Source: an uncultured Lachnoclostridium sp.
GTDB taxonomy: Bacteria > Bacillota > Clostridia > Lachnospirales > Lachnospiraceae
Direction: 5' to 3'
Assembly (NCBI GenBank): GCA_902464595.1
Contig: CABQJX010000009.1
Coordinates: 1-40,677, forward strand
DNA length: 40,677 bases
Positions 32,136 to 40,220 of this stretch are shown piece by piece. Below the pieces are notes generated by a model. It had not been told where the DNA came from. It searched no databases and saw nothing but the letters and a program-made list of their open reading frames with translations. Position numbers and translations under genes: made by a program. Each line of letters begins with the position of its first letter. The stretch's first letter is position 1.

Positions 32136-32594
32136 ATGAAAAAGAAATATTTTGCGATCGCAGCACTTTCCATGGCATTGGCAGCAGGAAGCGCCATGAC
32201 TTCCTTCGCAGCCGGATTTGTAAGAACCTCTCAGGGAACCAAATATCAGTGGGGTTCTGGAGATTACTGCACCAACAATTGGGTAAGCTATAAAAACCAT
32301 TGGTTCTTCTTCGGAAATGACCAGCTGATGCGCACTGGCTGGATCCAGAGAGACGGAACCTGGTACTATGCCGCTGATTCCGGTGAGCTTCAGGGCGGCC
32401 TTATGAAGATCAACGGCAATGTCTATTATTTTGACAACAACAGCTGTAAAATGGTTACTGGAGACCGAACAATGGGCGATGGCAGAACCCACACCTTTAC
32501 CGAAAACGGAACCACAGACGGCGGTCCTTATGTTTACACAGAGTGGAACAGCGACGGTTCCCTGCGCCGGGGCACAAAATTCGGCGTTCGCTAA
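32136..32594 (+). CDS. Small secreted cell-wall-binding repeat protein
   Basis: 152 residues. Signal peptide about 1-26 (ending SFAAG). The mature part carries aromatic-rich repeats of the choline-binding/glucan-binding type: WVSYKNHWFFFGNDQLMRTGW, then WIQRDGTWYYAADSGELQGG, then MKINGNVYYFDNNSCKMVTG (each about 20 residues). Such repeats attach proteins to teichoic acids or glucans on the cell surface. There is no catalytic domain, so it acts as a binding or structural protein. AAGGAGG lies 10 nt before the ATG. It has its own MerR-type promoter and a terminator. Confidence 0.85.
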   Translation: MKKKYFAIAALSMALAAGSAMTSFAAGFVRTSQGTKYQWGSGDYCTNNWVSYKNHWFFFGNDQLMRTGWIQRDGTWYYAADSGELQGGLMKINGNVYYFDNNSCKMVTGDRTMGDGRTHTFTENGTTDGGPYVYTEWNSDGSLRRGTKFGVR

Positions 32595-32608
32595 TCGATC
32601 AAGCATAT

Positions 32609-32646
32609 TAAAAAGGCATCCTGTATTTCCCAGGACGCCTTTTTTA
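32609..32646. terminator. Bidirectional terminator
   Basis: AAGGCATCCTG and CAGGACGCCTT form a stem with one mismatch and a 7-nt loop, with an A-run before and a T-run after. It serves the small wall-binding gene on the plus strand and the giant GGDEF/EAL gene on the minus strand. Confidence 0.88.
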
Positions 32647-32681
32647 TTATTTTTTTACTATTTTTTCTTACTGTTTCTTTC

Positions 32682-35600
32682 TTACTCCACTGTCACGTAC
32701 AATTTAAAAAATTCTTCCTCCGGCAAAGGCTTATTGAGATAATATCCCTGGATCACATCGCATCCCATCTCCCGAAGGACAGATAAATGTTCCTCTGTCT
32801 CCACCCCTTCTGCCACACACTTGATCCCCATTTTTTTACACATCTCGATCATATGCTCTACGACCAGCCGTGCCCTGCTGTCATGATAAATGTCGCTGAC
32901 AATCCTGCGGTCCAGCTTCAGAGAATTAAGCTTTAAGGAATAGAGGACATAAATATTACTGTACTCCGCGCCAAAATCATCCAGAGCGATCCGGTATCCC
33001 GCCTGGACAAACCGATCCACTATTGTCTGCAGGCCTTTATTGTCGATGGAACCAATGGACTCCGTAACCTCGATCTCCAAAAGCTCCTTGGGAATACCAT
33101 ATCTTTCTACAATCCTGTCTGTTTCCTCCAGAATTTCCGGTTCCAGTATCGTTGCCCGGGAAAAATTCAACGAAATTGGGAAAGAGTCCCATCCCTTTTC
33201 CAGCCATTTCTGAATGGAGCGGCATACACTTTCCAGCACAAATAGGTCGATGTAACGAACCAGACCGGCTTTTTCAATAGGCGGAAGGAATCTGGCTGGA
33301 GATATGATCCCCCGCTCCCGGTCACAGTAGCGTATCAGGGCCTCTGCACCGCAGATTTGTTTCGTATCTGTCATGGCCTTTGGCTGCAGATAGGTGTAGA
33401 AGCAGCCGTCTGCAATGGCCTTTTTAAGCCCTTGCTTCATATCCTCCACCGTTCTCGCTCCGCCCTCCAGCGTACCGTTTCGCAGCTTGCCCACCGCAAT
33501 CTGTATCTTTTCTTCTACCTGGCTCTGCATTTTCTCCACCGAGATAGCGCTTGACTCCCACGCATGGGCTAAGACAAACATTCCATCGCACAAATCCCCC
33601 AGACGCTCCTGCAGATCCCTGCAGCGCTGAGAAAAATTTTCATAAGTAACATCTGGGCATAAGGCCATAAACCGGCCGCCTCCGGAACGGAATACCAAGT
33701 CTTTCTCAAAGAGGTCTGTCAGCACCTCCGAAGCTGCCACAAGAAGTTCATCTCCCGCCCTTCTTCCATATTCCTCATTGTAGGATTTCAGATTCATTGC
33801 CTGGATCTGAACCAATCCCAGGGAGCTATAGACATCCTCGTCTACCTCCTGAAGGTAGGATAAAAAGCTCTGATAATTGAACACTCCTGTAAGCTGGTCA
33901 TGCTGCAGGGCATGATTGTAGCTTGCATTCAGCTCGTACACATGGTCCATTTTGTGGAGGAAGCTGGTAAGGAGCGCTAGAAGCTCCATTTGATCCCGCC
34001 GAACCGCCGCATGCTCCAACAGAACAATCACTCCCTGGCCCCCTGACTCGTAGGAGCCAGCTAAGAGGATGGGAAGCGGAACTGGGGTATCCCCGTAAAA
34101 TTCTGCAATCAGATCATATCCAAGGCTGGATTCATCCTCAATCAAGATTTTATTATCCGGGTAAACGGTCAATAGGAGCTTTTTCAGCAGCTCTGCATCC
34201 TGTTTGATGGATTCGTCATCTTTTACACCGTTCATTTTCCACATCCGCTCCAGACGATAGCGGTTGCTGTAATGCTTTTTACCATATAATGCTGTCCGTT
34301 TGGCATCGAACAGCATACCAATATATTCCAAAAAAGTATATTCTGTTTCCTCCCGCCTTGCTCCCTGTTCGATCCTGCTCCAGCTCTCCTTCAATAGATA
34401 GAGAACAGATTCGCACTCTGCTTTTCTCCTTTCCAGCATCGTACTCTCCCTAAGGAGGATCGTCCTTTCTTCCGATTGACCGTTTTCAAACTGATGCTCT
34501 TTAATATACATCACTTTATTCAGTCGCGGAACAAAGCATTTCCATATCTCATCTTCCTTCGCCTTGAGATTTCTCATACAGAATGGGCATGGTTCCGTCC
34601 GGTTGTAAAGCAGCTCGTAACAAGTAGTCCTTCTCTTAGAAAAACCGCTGACACCAAATGCAATCTGTCCCGTGGTATTCATATCCAGAATCTCATAGGT
34701 AGACGCATCGATGGTCATTTGGATATCAAACCCCTGCTTCATATCCTCTAACTCCCGATACATGAGCAGACAGTTTTTCCCTCTCCGTTTCGCTCCCTTC
34801 AAAGCATGAAGGGCATACTGATACAGCTGCCGGAAGGTCATTCCTTCAGAAAACTGCATACAGATCCCGGCAGTCAATGTCACCTCGACTTCCTCTGTCC
34901 CGACCTGATACCTGCGGCTCAGATTCCTTCTCAGTTCCTCCACCTGTTCCTTCAGCTCAGACTCATGAGACAAGTTCTGGAAGTACAGAAGAAAGGTATC
35001 CCGCTCCACACGCGCTTTGATCACAGAGCTTGGAACACTCCTCACAATATCGGAACTGATGGCTCTCAACAGTTCATCTCCTGCCAGATAACCGCCTCTC
35101 CGATTGATCTCCTTAAAATAATCAATATCCAAAAGGGCAATGGCGCTGCTCTCCTTTGGCGCTCCCAACAGACAGTCCCCGATCAAAAGCTTTGCTGTAT
35201 TATAATTGTAAAGACCCGTTACATGATCTGTCTCTGCTTTCTGCTTTAAGGAAAGCTCTCGTTTTTTCAGGGAATTAATATTTTTCACATATCCAAAAAT
35301 GATATGTTCAGAGGAATCCGGTGATATAGTGACCCGCATATTTAGCTCTACCCAAAGGATGATCCCATTCATCTGCTTCTGGCGGAACTCAAAATTTGGG
35401 ATTTTCTCACCATCTAAGGCTGCCCTGCATATCTGCTCTGGTTTATAGTAAGATTGGAAACGCCTTCCGTCATCCTCATTTGCAATGGTGTCTAACAGAT
35501 ACTGGTAAAGATCTTTAATATCCCGGATGTCATTCAGGGATACCAGCTTATCTCCTCTGTAATCCCAAAAATCCTCCAGGCAATCCTGTTCTACATTCAG

Positions 35601-37712
35601 ACGGAAACTGAACATCATGTCCTGTTCCTGAAGCATATCACGCATGCTTTCTTCCTCAAACACACGCCGCTCTGCTGCTTTTTGGGCAGTCACATCCTCC
35701 GATATTCCCACTGCACGGATCGGTCTCCCCTCATGCCATTCCGTCACCGTATAGGTAACCTTTTCCCACCAATACGGTTCCCCCTGATAGCTGACACGGA
35801 TGATACAGGAGGATACTCTCTCTCCCTCCTCCAAATCCCGGTACAGCTTCCTTATGGCCTCTATGCTATCTGGGTGGATCGCCTTGCTTTCGATCAGAGA
35901 TTCCGGAATATTCTCAATAAGGATCCCTCCGCCATGAACTGCCCGGGATTCCTCTGTCTGTATGATCTGCTTTTTTCTAATATCTAATTCCCACATATTA
36001 AGGCGGCTGTATTTTCTGGCTACGTGAAAGAGCTGCTCCGTGTGGGTCAGCCGCTCCTCCAACTTTTTTCGCTCTGTAATATCCATGACCATACCGATCA
36101 TAGCCATAGTTCCATCATCTAAACGGGTGATTCCCCCATTGACATGAACCCATGCAAGATTTCCGTCCCGCCTTTTAATCCTATATTCCAAAATAATACG
36201 GGAAGACTGTTCTGCAATACCCTGTTCCAACTCCTTTGTTATCCTTGGAAGATCGACCTCATATACCAGGGGAAGTGCTAAATTATCCAGCTCCTGGGCC
36301 AGCTGTTTTCTTGTATATCCGTGGATTGCCAGATAACCGTCATTGGCGTACAGAACAGGAAAGCCCTCTGTCATGGCAGCCTTAAAAATGCCATCTGTGC
36401 TGCTGTCGCTGATAATGCGCAGTTCATCGTTGATCGTCGAAGCCTTCTTGTCCAGATTTCGTATGATACCTGCAAACAGATCCGGTGTTCCATTCTCGTC
36501 CCGAACCATATGGCCATGGCACATCAAATGGATCCATTGTCCATTCCGATCCTTAGCTCTGTACACAATGGTGTGCCGTTCCGTTTCCCCTCTGGCGATC
36601 TCCTGGTTGCTCTTGATAAACAGAGATTTATCCTCAGGATGAATCCTATCTCCCCAGAACAGGGCTGCATCGTCAATGATCTGGGCCGGAAGCCCAAAAT
36701 CCAGCATCATTTTATAGGAATACATAAACTGGCCTGTTTTCAGGTTGCCGGCAAACACATAATCGTCCTCGCTTTCCGACAAAACCTCAAACAGAGCGTC
36801 CTTATTATATTGAAAGGTAGGAAGGGCCTGTTTTCTCTGATCCTTTTCCTTTCCTGTGAACCCCTTGTGGATGTAATATTCTCTTTTTCGCATATACATC
36901 TGGGTATCTGCTATAGAGAGGACATCTGAAACCGTGAGATGCTGATTTCCCAAAACCTCTGCAAAACCATAGCTGAAGGTCACATCATAATTGAGGCCTA
37001 CCGAAGCCCTGCGCTCCGCTAATGCTCTCAGGATCCTCTTCATCCACTGCTCTGCCTCTGACAGCTCCCTGTTCTTAAACACGATAATAAATTCATCCCC
37101 GCTGAGGCGGAACAAAAAATCCTCTCCGCTCAGTTCTCTCTGGATGGTATCGGAGGCAAAGGTTAAGAGACGATCTCCCTCCACATGTCCATATGTATCA
37201 TTGACCCATTTGAGGCCATTAATATCATATAAGGCGACGATCAGCCTGTCTTCCGGAAGCATGTCTTTAAGGGTAATCTCCAGCTTCTTTTTTCCCGCAC
37301 TGCGGTTCATGACCCCAGTCAGCTCATCTGTGGAAGCCTCCATAGAAAGCTGCATATACTCGGTAATATCCACGGAATTCTGGGCATGATACCATCGGTC
37401 TCCCGCCTTTTCCAAAATATCATAATTCATATACTGACGGCCTGTGAGCGTGTTGTTTTCCCGCCACAGATAAGAATTTCCCAGATCCTTCTTTGTCAGC
37501 CGGCTTACCGGACAGAAGGCACAGCGGCCTGTCGCCCCCTTCTGCAGTACCTGCCAGCAAATCTTCCCTTCTGGATGCTCCAGTCCAAACGTCTTTTTCA
37601 TATATTCATTCATATATACGATCTCATCTGTTTCCACATCTGTGATGTATACATTGGAATTGATTTCACTCAATATTTTTTTGTAAAATTCAGGATCAAA
37701 ATGTTTATCCAC
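32682..37712 (-). CDS. Giant multi-PAS, triple-GGDEF, EAL cyclic-di-GMP protein
   Basis: 1676 residues, no membrane segment or signal peptide. Order: PAS (about 10-120, with Cys52, Cys64, Cys67); GGDEF 1 (about 125-282, active-site RLSGDEF about 202-208, probably active); three or more PAS domains (about 295-830); GGDEF 2 (about 840-1000, with VERDTF at the catalytic position, so degenerate); a PAS-like domain with a second Cys triad (TEPCPFC, about 1038-1044); a GAF-like region (about 1100-1240); GGDEF 3 (about 1245-1400, SGGGRF, degenerate); EAL (about 1430-1676) with AEALIR, LNFS, EVTES, DDFG and EGVETEEH, so phosphodiesterase residues look intact. The start is GTG with GGAG 5 nt upstream. 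It probably makes and breaks cyclic di-GMP under redox or ligand control. Confidence 0.92.
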   Translation of the reverse strand: MDKHFDPEFYKKILSEINSNVYITDVETDEIVYMNEYMKKTFGLEHPEGKICWQVLQKGATGRCAFCPVSRLTKKDLGNSYLWRENNTLTGRQYMNYDILEKAGDRWYHAQNSVDITEYMQLSMEASTDELTGVMNRSAGKKKLEITLKDMLPEDRLIVALYDINGLKWVNDTYGHVEGDRLLTFASDTIQRELSGEDFLFRLSGDEFIIVFKNRELSEAEQWMKRILRALAERRASVGLNYDVTFSYGFAEVLGNQHLTVSDVLSIADTQMYMRKREYYIHKGFTGKEKDQRKQALPTFQYNKDALFEVLSESEDDYVFAGNLKTGQFMYSYKMMLDFGLPAQIIDDAALFWGDRIHPEDKSLFIKSNQEIARGETERHTIVYRAKDRNGQWIHLMCHGHMVRDENGTPDLFAGIIRNLDKKASTINDELRIISDSSTDGIFKAAMTEGFPVLYANDGYLAIHGYTRKQLAQELDNLALPLVYEVDLPRITKELEQGIAEQSSRIILEYRIKRRDGNLAWVHVNGGITRLDDGTMAMIGMVMDITERKKLEERLTHTEQLFHVARKYSRLNMWELDIRKKQIIQTEESRAVHGGGILIENIPESLIESKAIHPDSIEAIRKLYRDLEEGERVSSCIIRVSYQGEPYWWEKVTYTVTEWHEGRPIRAVGISEDVTAQKAAERRVFEEESMRDMLQEQDMMFSFRLNVEQDCLEDFWDYRGDKLVSLNDIRDIKDLYQYLLDTIANEDDGRRFQSYYKPEQICRAALDGEKIPNFEFRQKQMNGIILWVELNMRVTISPDSSEHIIFGYVKNINSLKKRELSLKQKAETDHVTGLYNYNTAKLLIGDCLLGAPKESSAIALLDIDYFKEINRRGGYLAGDELLRAISSDIVRSVPSSVIKARVERDTFLLYFQNLSHESELKEQVEELRRNLSRRYQVGTEEVEVTLTAGICMQFSEGMTFRQLYQYALHALKGAKRRGKNCLLMYRELEDMKQGFDIQMTIDASTYEILDMNTTGQIAFGVSGFSKRRTTCYELLYNRTEPCPFCMRNLKAKEDEIWKCFVPRLNKVMYIKEHQFENGQSEERTILLRESTMLERRKAECESVLYLLKESWSRIEQGARREETEYTFLEYIGMLFDAKRTALYGKKHYSNRYRLERMWKMNGVKDDESIKQDAELLKKLLLTVYPDNKILIEDESSLGYDLIAEFYGDTPVPLPILLAGSYESGGQGVIVLLEHAAVRRDQMELLALLTSFLHKMDHVYELNASYNHALQHDQLTGVFNYQSFLSYLQEVDEDVYSSLGLVQIQAMNLKSYNEEYGRRAGDELLVAASEVLTDLFEKDLVFRSGGGRFMALCPDVTYENFSQRCRDLQERLGDLCDGMFVLAHAWESSAISVEKMQSQVEEKIQIAVGKLRNGTLEGGARTVEDMKQGLKKAIADGCFYTYLQPKAMTDTKQICGAEALIRYCDRERGIISPARFLPPIEKAGLVRYIDLFVLESVCRSIQKWLEKGWDSFPISLNFSRATILEPEILEETDRIVERYGIPKELLEIEVTESIGSIDNKGLQTIVDRFVQAGYRIALDDFGAEYSNIYVLYSLKLNSLKLDRRIVSDIYHDSRARLVVEHMIEMCKKMGIKCVAEGVETEEHLSVLREMGCDVIQGYYLNKPLPEEEFFKLYVTVE

Positions 37713-37802
37713 TGGCTCTCCCCCCTTCCCTCCCTATATGTAAACCGGAAGGATTTTGTAAAATCTTCTAGTCTGATCCGTTAATATCAAATAGATACCT
37801 CT

Positions 37803-37808
37803 ATTCTA
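37803..37808 (-). promoter_or_regulatory. Extended -10 for the GGDEF/EAL gene
   Basis: TGATAGAAT on the minus strand forms an extended -10 about 90 nt upstream of the start. The -35 is not clear. Confidence 0.35.
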
Positions 37809-37832
37809 TCACATTTACTTCTAAAAATATAT

Positions 37833-37865
37833 AAAAAAACTCCCCAGAACCGAAGCCCTGGGAAG
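37833..37865 (-). terminator. Terminator of the YitT-like gene
   Basis: CTTCCCAG pairs with CTGGGGAG (one wobble), with an inner CTTCGG loop, followed by seven U residues on the minus strand, 27 nt past the stop codon. Confidence 0.85.
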
Positions 37866-37891
37866 CTGCAGACCACAATTTACTTTTTGGC

Positions 37892-38530
37892 TTAATCTTC
37901 CAGTATTTCTCCCGATTTCATGAATTTAGGAAACGGAACCTTTTGCATAAAACCAATGATCTGTCCTGATAAAATAACAGTCAAAAGAGAATACACAATT
38001 TTACTCACCGGAATATAGGTGAGGGATACAAGCAATACGATCAGGTCACTGATCAAATAAATCCACTGAATATCCAAGGGAAGTACCCGCTCCAGACTCA
38101 TTGCAAGGGCGTCATCTCCAGTTGGAGCCCCCCCTACCCGAACACACAGTCCGACGCTGACGCCTACGAACGCGGCCCCTGCAACCGCTGCCAAAAACGG
38201 CTTTTCACCAATATTAGGATACAAGGGTTCAAACTGTTCAAAGATCCCATAAAAAACAGAAAATCCAATGGAAGAGAGCAGAGAATATGCAAGGAAACGT
38301 TTTCCTAGCAATTTCCAGCCCACAAAGTAACATAATACGGTCAATACAAACCCTGAAACAGATGGGGAAATATCAAACCAATATTCCAAGAGAAGCGTCA
38401 ATCCCAATATGCCCCCCTCTGTGACATGGGACATCGAATGGATATTGTAAAGTCCGAAGGCTAACACAGCACTTCCCAACAACAAAAGTATTACGGGCAA
38501 TAGTTTAAGTTCTTTCAAAACGGAGCGCAT
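37892..38530 (-). CDS. YitT/YczE-type membrane protein
   Basis: 212 residues with five to six membrane helices, resembling the YitT/DUF161 family. Typical features are TEGGILGLTLLLEYW (about 37-51) after the first helix and GAPTGDDALAM (about 132-142). Function in the family is unknown; some members are suspected transporters. The ATG at 38530 has AAAGGA 8 nt upstream. It is divergent from a MerR-type regulator, and its promoter (38565-38595) has the 19-nt spacer and dyad of a MerR-activated promoter, so it is the likely target of that regulator, perhaps an efflux or uptake protein for the inducing compound. Confidence 0.85.
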   Translation of the reverse strand: MRSVLKELKLLPVILLLLGSAVLAFGLYNIHSMSHVTEGGILGLTLLLEYWFDISPSVSGFVLTVLCYFVGWKLLGKRFLAYSLLSSIGFSVFYGIFEQFEPLYPNIGEKPFLAAVAGAAFVGVSVGLCVRVGGAPTGDDALAMSLERVLPLDIQWIYLISDLIVLLVSLTYIPVSKIVYSLLTVILSGQIIGFMQKVPFPKFMKSGEILED

Positions 38531-38564
38531 TTAAAAAATCCTTTCTGTAATAGTCTATGCAGTA

Positions 38565-38595
38565 ATTATAAACTCTGGTATAATACCAGAGTCAA
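38565..38595 (-). promoter_or_regulatory. MerR-type divergent promoter and perfect 21-bp operator
   Basis: On the minus strand TTGACT (38590-38595), 19 nt, TATAAT (38565-38570). The dyad 38572-38592 is perfect: ACTCTGGTAT, central A, ATACCAGAGT. It begins at the ACT of the -35, the usual MerR geometry. On the plus strand the same dyad contains TGGTATAAT, an extended -10 for the regulator gene, so binding would also repress merR. Confidence 0.8.
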
Positions 38596-38612
38596 GGAGA
38601 TGTGTGAAAAAT

Positions 38613-39404
38613 ATGAAAAATTTTTTTAAAATCGGTGAAATTTCTAAATTATATGGAATTGGTACAGATTCCATACGCTATTATGAAGAAATCGGAATGA
38701 TCCAGCCAAAGCGCTCTGAATCCGGATACCGATATTACAGTATCCACGATATATGGCGGCTGAATGTAATACGAGATTTGCGCTCCATCGGATTTACCAT
38801 GGAACAAATCCGTGAATACCTAAAGCACCATACGGTTTCCTCCTCCCTTTCTATGCTGGAAGAAGAAAAAAAGGCTATTGCAGCCCAAATACAGCATCTG
38901 AAAATATTACAGAAAAATGTTGACCTCCGTCTAAGGAACATCCATTCCGCTTTATCCCTTCCTCTGAATGAAATCCGCTTAATGAACATCCCTGCCCGCC
39001 ATTGCCATCGCCTCCCCGAGAAATATAAAAAGGAAGAAGAGATGGATCTTCTGATCAAACAGCTGATCAATCTAAACCAAAACCGATTATATATTATCGG
39101 AAATAATCAAATTGGAACTGCGATTTCCCTTCCTTCTCTTTCCAATCAAAAAAGCCTTTCCTACCAATCCGTTTTTCTGATCGATGAAGACGGGTCAGAC
39201 TGCATCGACGGAGGTGATTACCTCTGCGTCACTTATCGCGGAGATTACAAGCAAAGCGCCTACTGGGGAAAGCAGCTCATACAATACGCACACTCCCACC
39301 ATTTTACCGTTCGCGGTGACTTATTAGAAATACTCTGGATCGATATTCATACAACCTCCGATGAGTCAGAATACATTACACAATTACAGCTTCTGATCGA
39401 GTAA
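38613..39404 (+). CDS. MerR-family regulator, BmrR/GyrI-like effector domain
   Basis: About 263 residues. The N-terminal winged helix-turn-helix (FKIGEISKLYGIGTDSIRYYEEIG, abbreviated, about 4-30) and the YRYY wing are MerR signatures, followed by a dimer coiled coil (about 80-118, LEEEKKAIAAQIQHLKILQK). The C-terminal half (about 125-263), ending GGDYLCVTYRGDYKQ, then EYITQLQLLIE, looks like the GyrI/BmrR ligand-binding fold, so it should respond to a small organic molecule, not a metal; no metal-site cysteines are present. The start is uncertain: ATG at 38613 has AAGGAG 13 nt upstream, GTG at 38604 only 4 nt. Confidence 0.9.
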   Translation: MKNFFKIGEISKLYGIGTDSIRYYEEIGMIQPKRSESGYRYYSIHDIWRLNVIRDLRSIGFTMEQIREYLKHHTVSSSLSMLEEEKKAIAAQIQHLKILQKNVDLRLRNIHSALSLPLNEIRLMNIPARHCHRLPEKYKKEEEMDLLIKQLINLNQNRLYIIGNNQIGTAISLPSLSNQKSLSYQSVFLIDEDGSDCIDGGDYLCVTYRGDYKQSAYWGKQLIQYAHSHHFTVRGDLLEILWIDIHTTSDESEYITQLQLLIE

Positions 39405-39565
39405 GATCCATACAAAAAGGGGATCCATGCACCCATTCTGGAAGAATCACAAATCGGCAATAAAATATATAAAAAGTGAGTGTGCGGGAAAACCTCTTGT
39501 TTTCCGGTACACTCACAGTATAAGATGGGTTCTGTCATTTATAAAATGCTTGTTTTCTTTGGTTG
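39405..39565. other. Interval between merR and the LysR remnant
   Basis: No gene is seen. It contains the terminator at 39471-39516. No terminator specific to the merR gene was recognised other than this hairpin. Confidence 0.5.
39471..39516 (-). terminator. Terminator of the LysR remnant
   Basis: GTGAGTGT with GGAAAAC on one arm pairs with GTTTTCC and ACACTCAC on the other, with a small internal mismatch; on the minus strand it is followed by five U residues. It shows that the 3' end of the LysR gene is preserved. Confidence 0.8.
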
Positions 39566-40201
39566 CTATGCTCTGTAAGCATTTCTGGCCAGCTCTATAA
39601 ATTTCTGCACGGCCTGATTGGACGGCTGATACCGTTTCCAAACCAGCACAGAAGTATTACTTACTTCCGGGGAAAGAGGGCGAAAGGTAAGGCCGGGGAT
39701 CGACTTCAGCGCGCCCTGGATCACAAAGGCATATCCCAGGCGATGCTCCATCAATGTAGCCGCATTGTCGATCAGGTCATAGGTGCAGAATACATTCAGA
39801 TGTTCCGTGTCCCCGCCAAACCATGCTTTTGCCTCCCTTTCCCCGATACGCCAGCTGACGATCAGCGGAAGTTTTTGCAGATCGCCGGGGGGTATCTCCG
39901 ATTTTTGTGCCAGCGGGTCATCTTCCGGCATCAGGATGCTCCAGACTTCTTTTTTCGGCAGCCGCACAAAATCATATTTTTCCACCTCGATGGGTTCCAT
40001 CAGAATGCCGATATCCAAAAGCCCTTTGTCGAGCTGGTCCTTAATCACTGCCGCCGTGCCGGTATGAAGTTCAAACCGCACCTGCGGATACTTCTGCGCG
40101 TATTCCTGCAAAAGTTTGGGCAGAGACTCCGATACCGCCGCAGTAGCGCCGCTACCGATGGAAATCAGCCCCATCGGTTCGTCATCGCCGCTCTGGAATT
40201 C
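39566..40201 (-). pseudogene. LysR-type regulator lacking its DNA-binding domain
   Basis: The open frame encodes the effector-binding half of a LysR-type regulator: MGLISIGSGATAAVSESLP opens the substrate-binding domain, with LDIGILMEP and LGYAFVIQG further on, and it ends with a normal C-terminus and terminator. The N-terminal winged helix (about 90 residues) is absent. Reading back from the ATG at 40174, the frame continues as EFQSGDDEP, which still looks like linker sequence, to a TAG at 40202-40204, and then runs into unrelated DNA with relaxase similarity. There is no ribosome site before the ATG. It is therefore best read as a truncated gene left by an insertion or deletion. Confidence 0.8.
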
Positions 40202-40203
40202 CT

Positions 40204-40220
40204 ACAGAATTTCATTCTGT
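40204..40220. repeat. Short palindrome at the LysR/relaxase junction
   Basis: ACAGAAT, 3 nt, ATTCTGT (7-bp arms) sits exactly where LysR-like sequence stops and relaxase-like sequence begins. It may mark a recombination end or be chance. Confidence 0.5.

Noticed and set aside
39566..40174. Intact small LysR-like regulator
   Set aside because: No DNA-binding domain, no ribosome site, and an in-frame stop just upstream within linker sequence.
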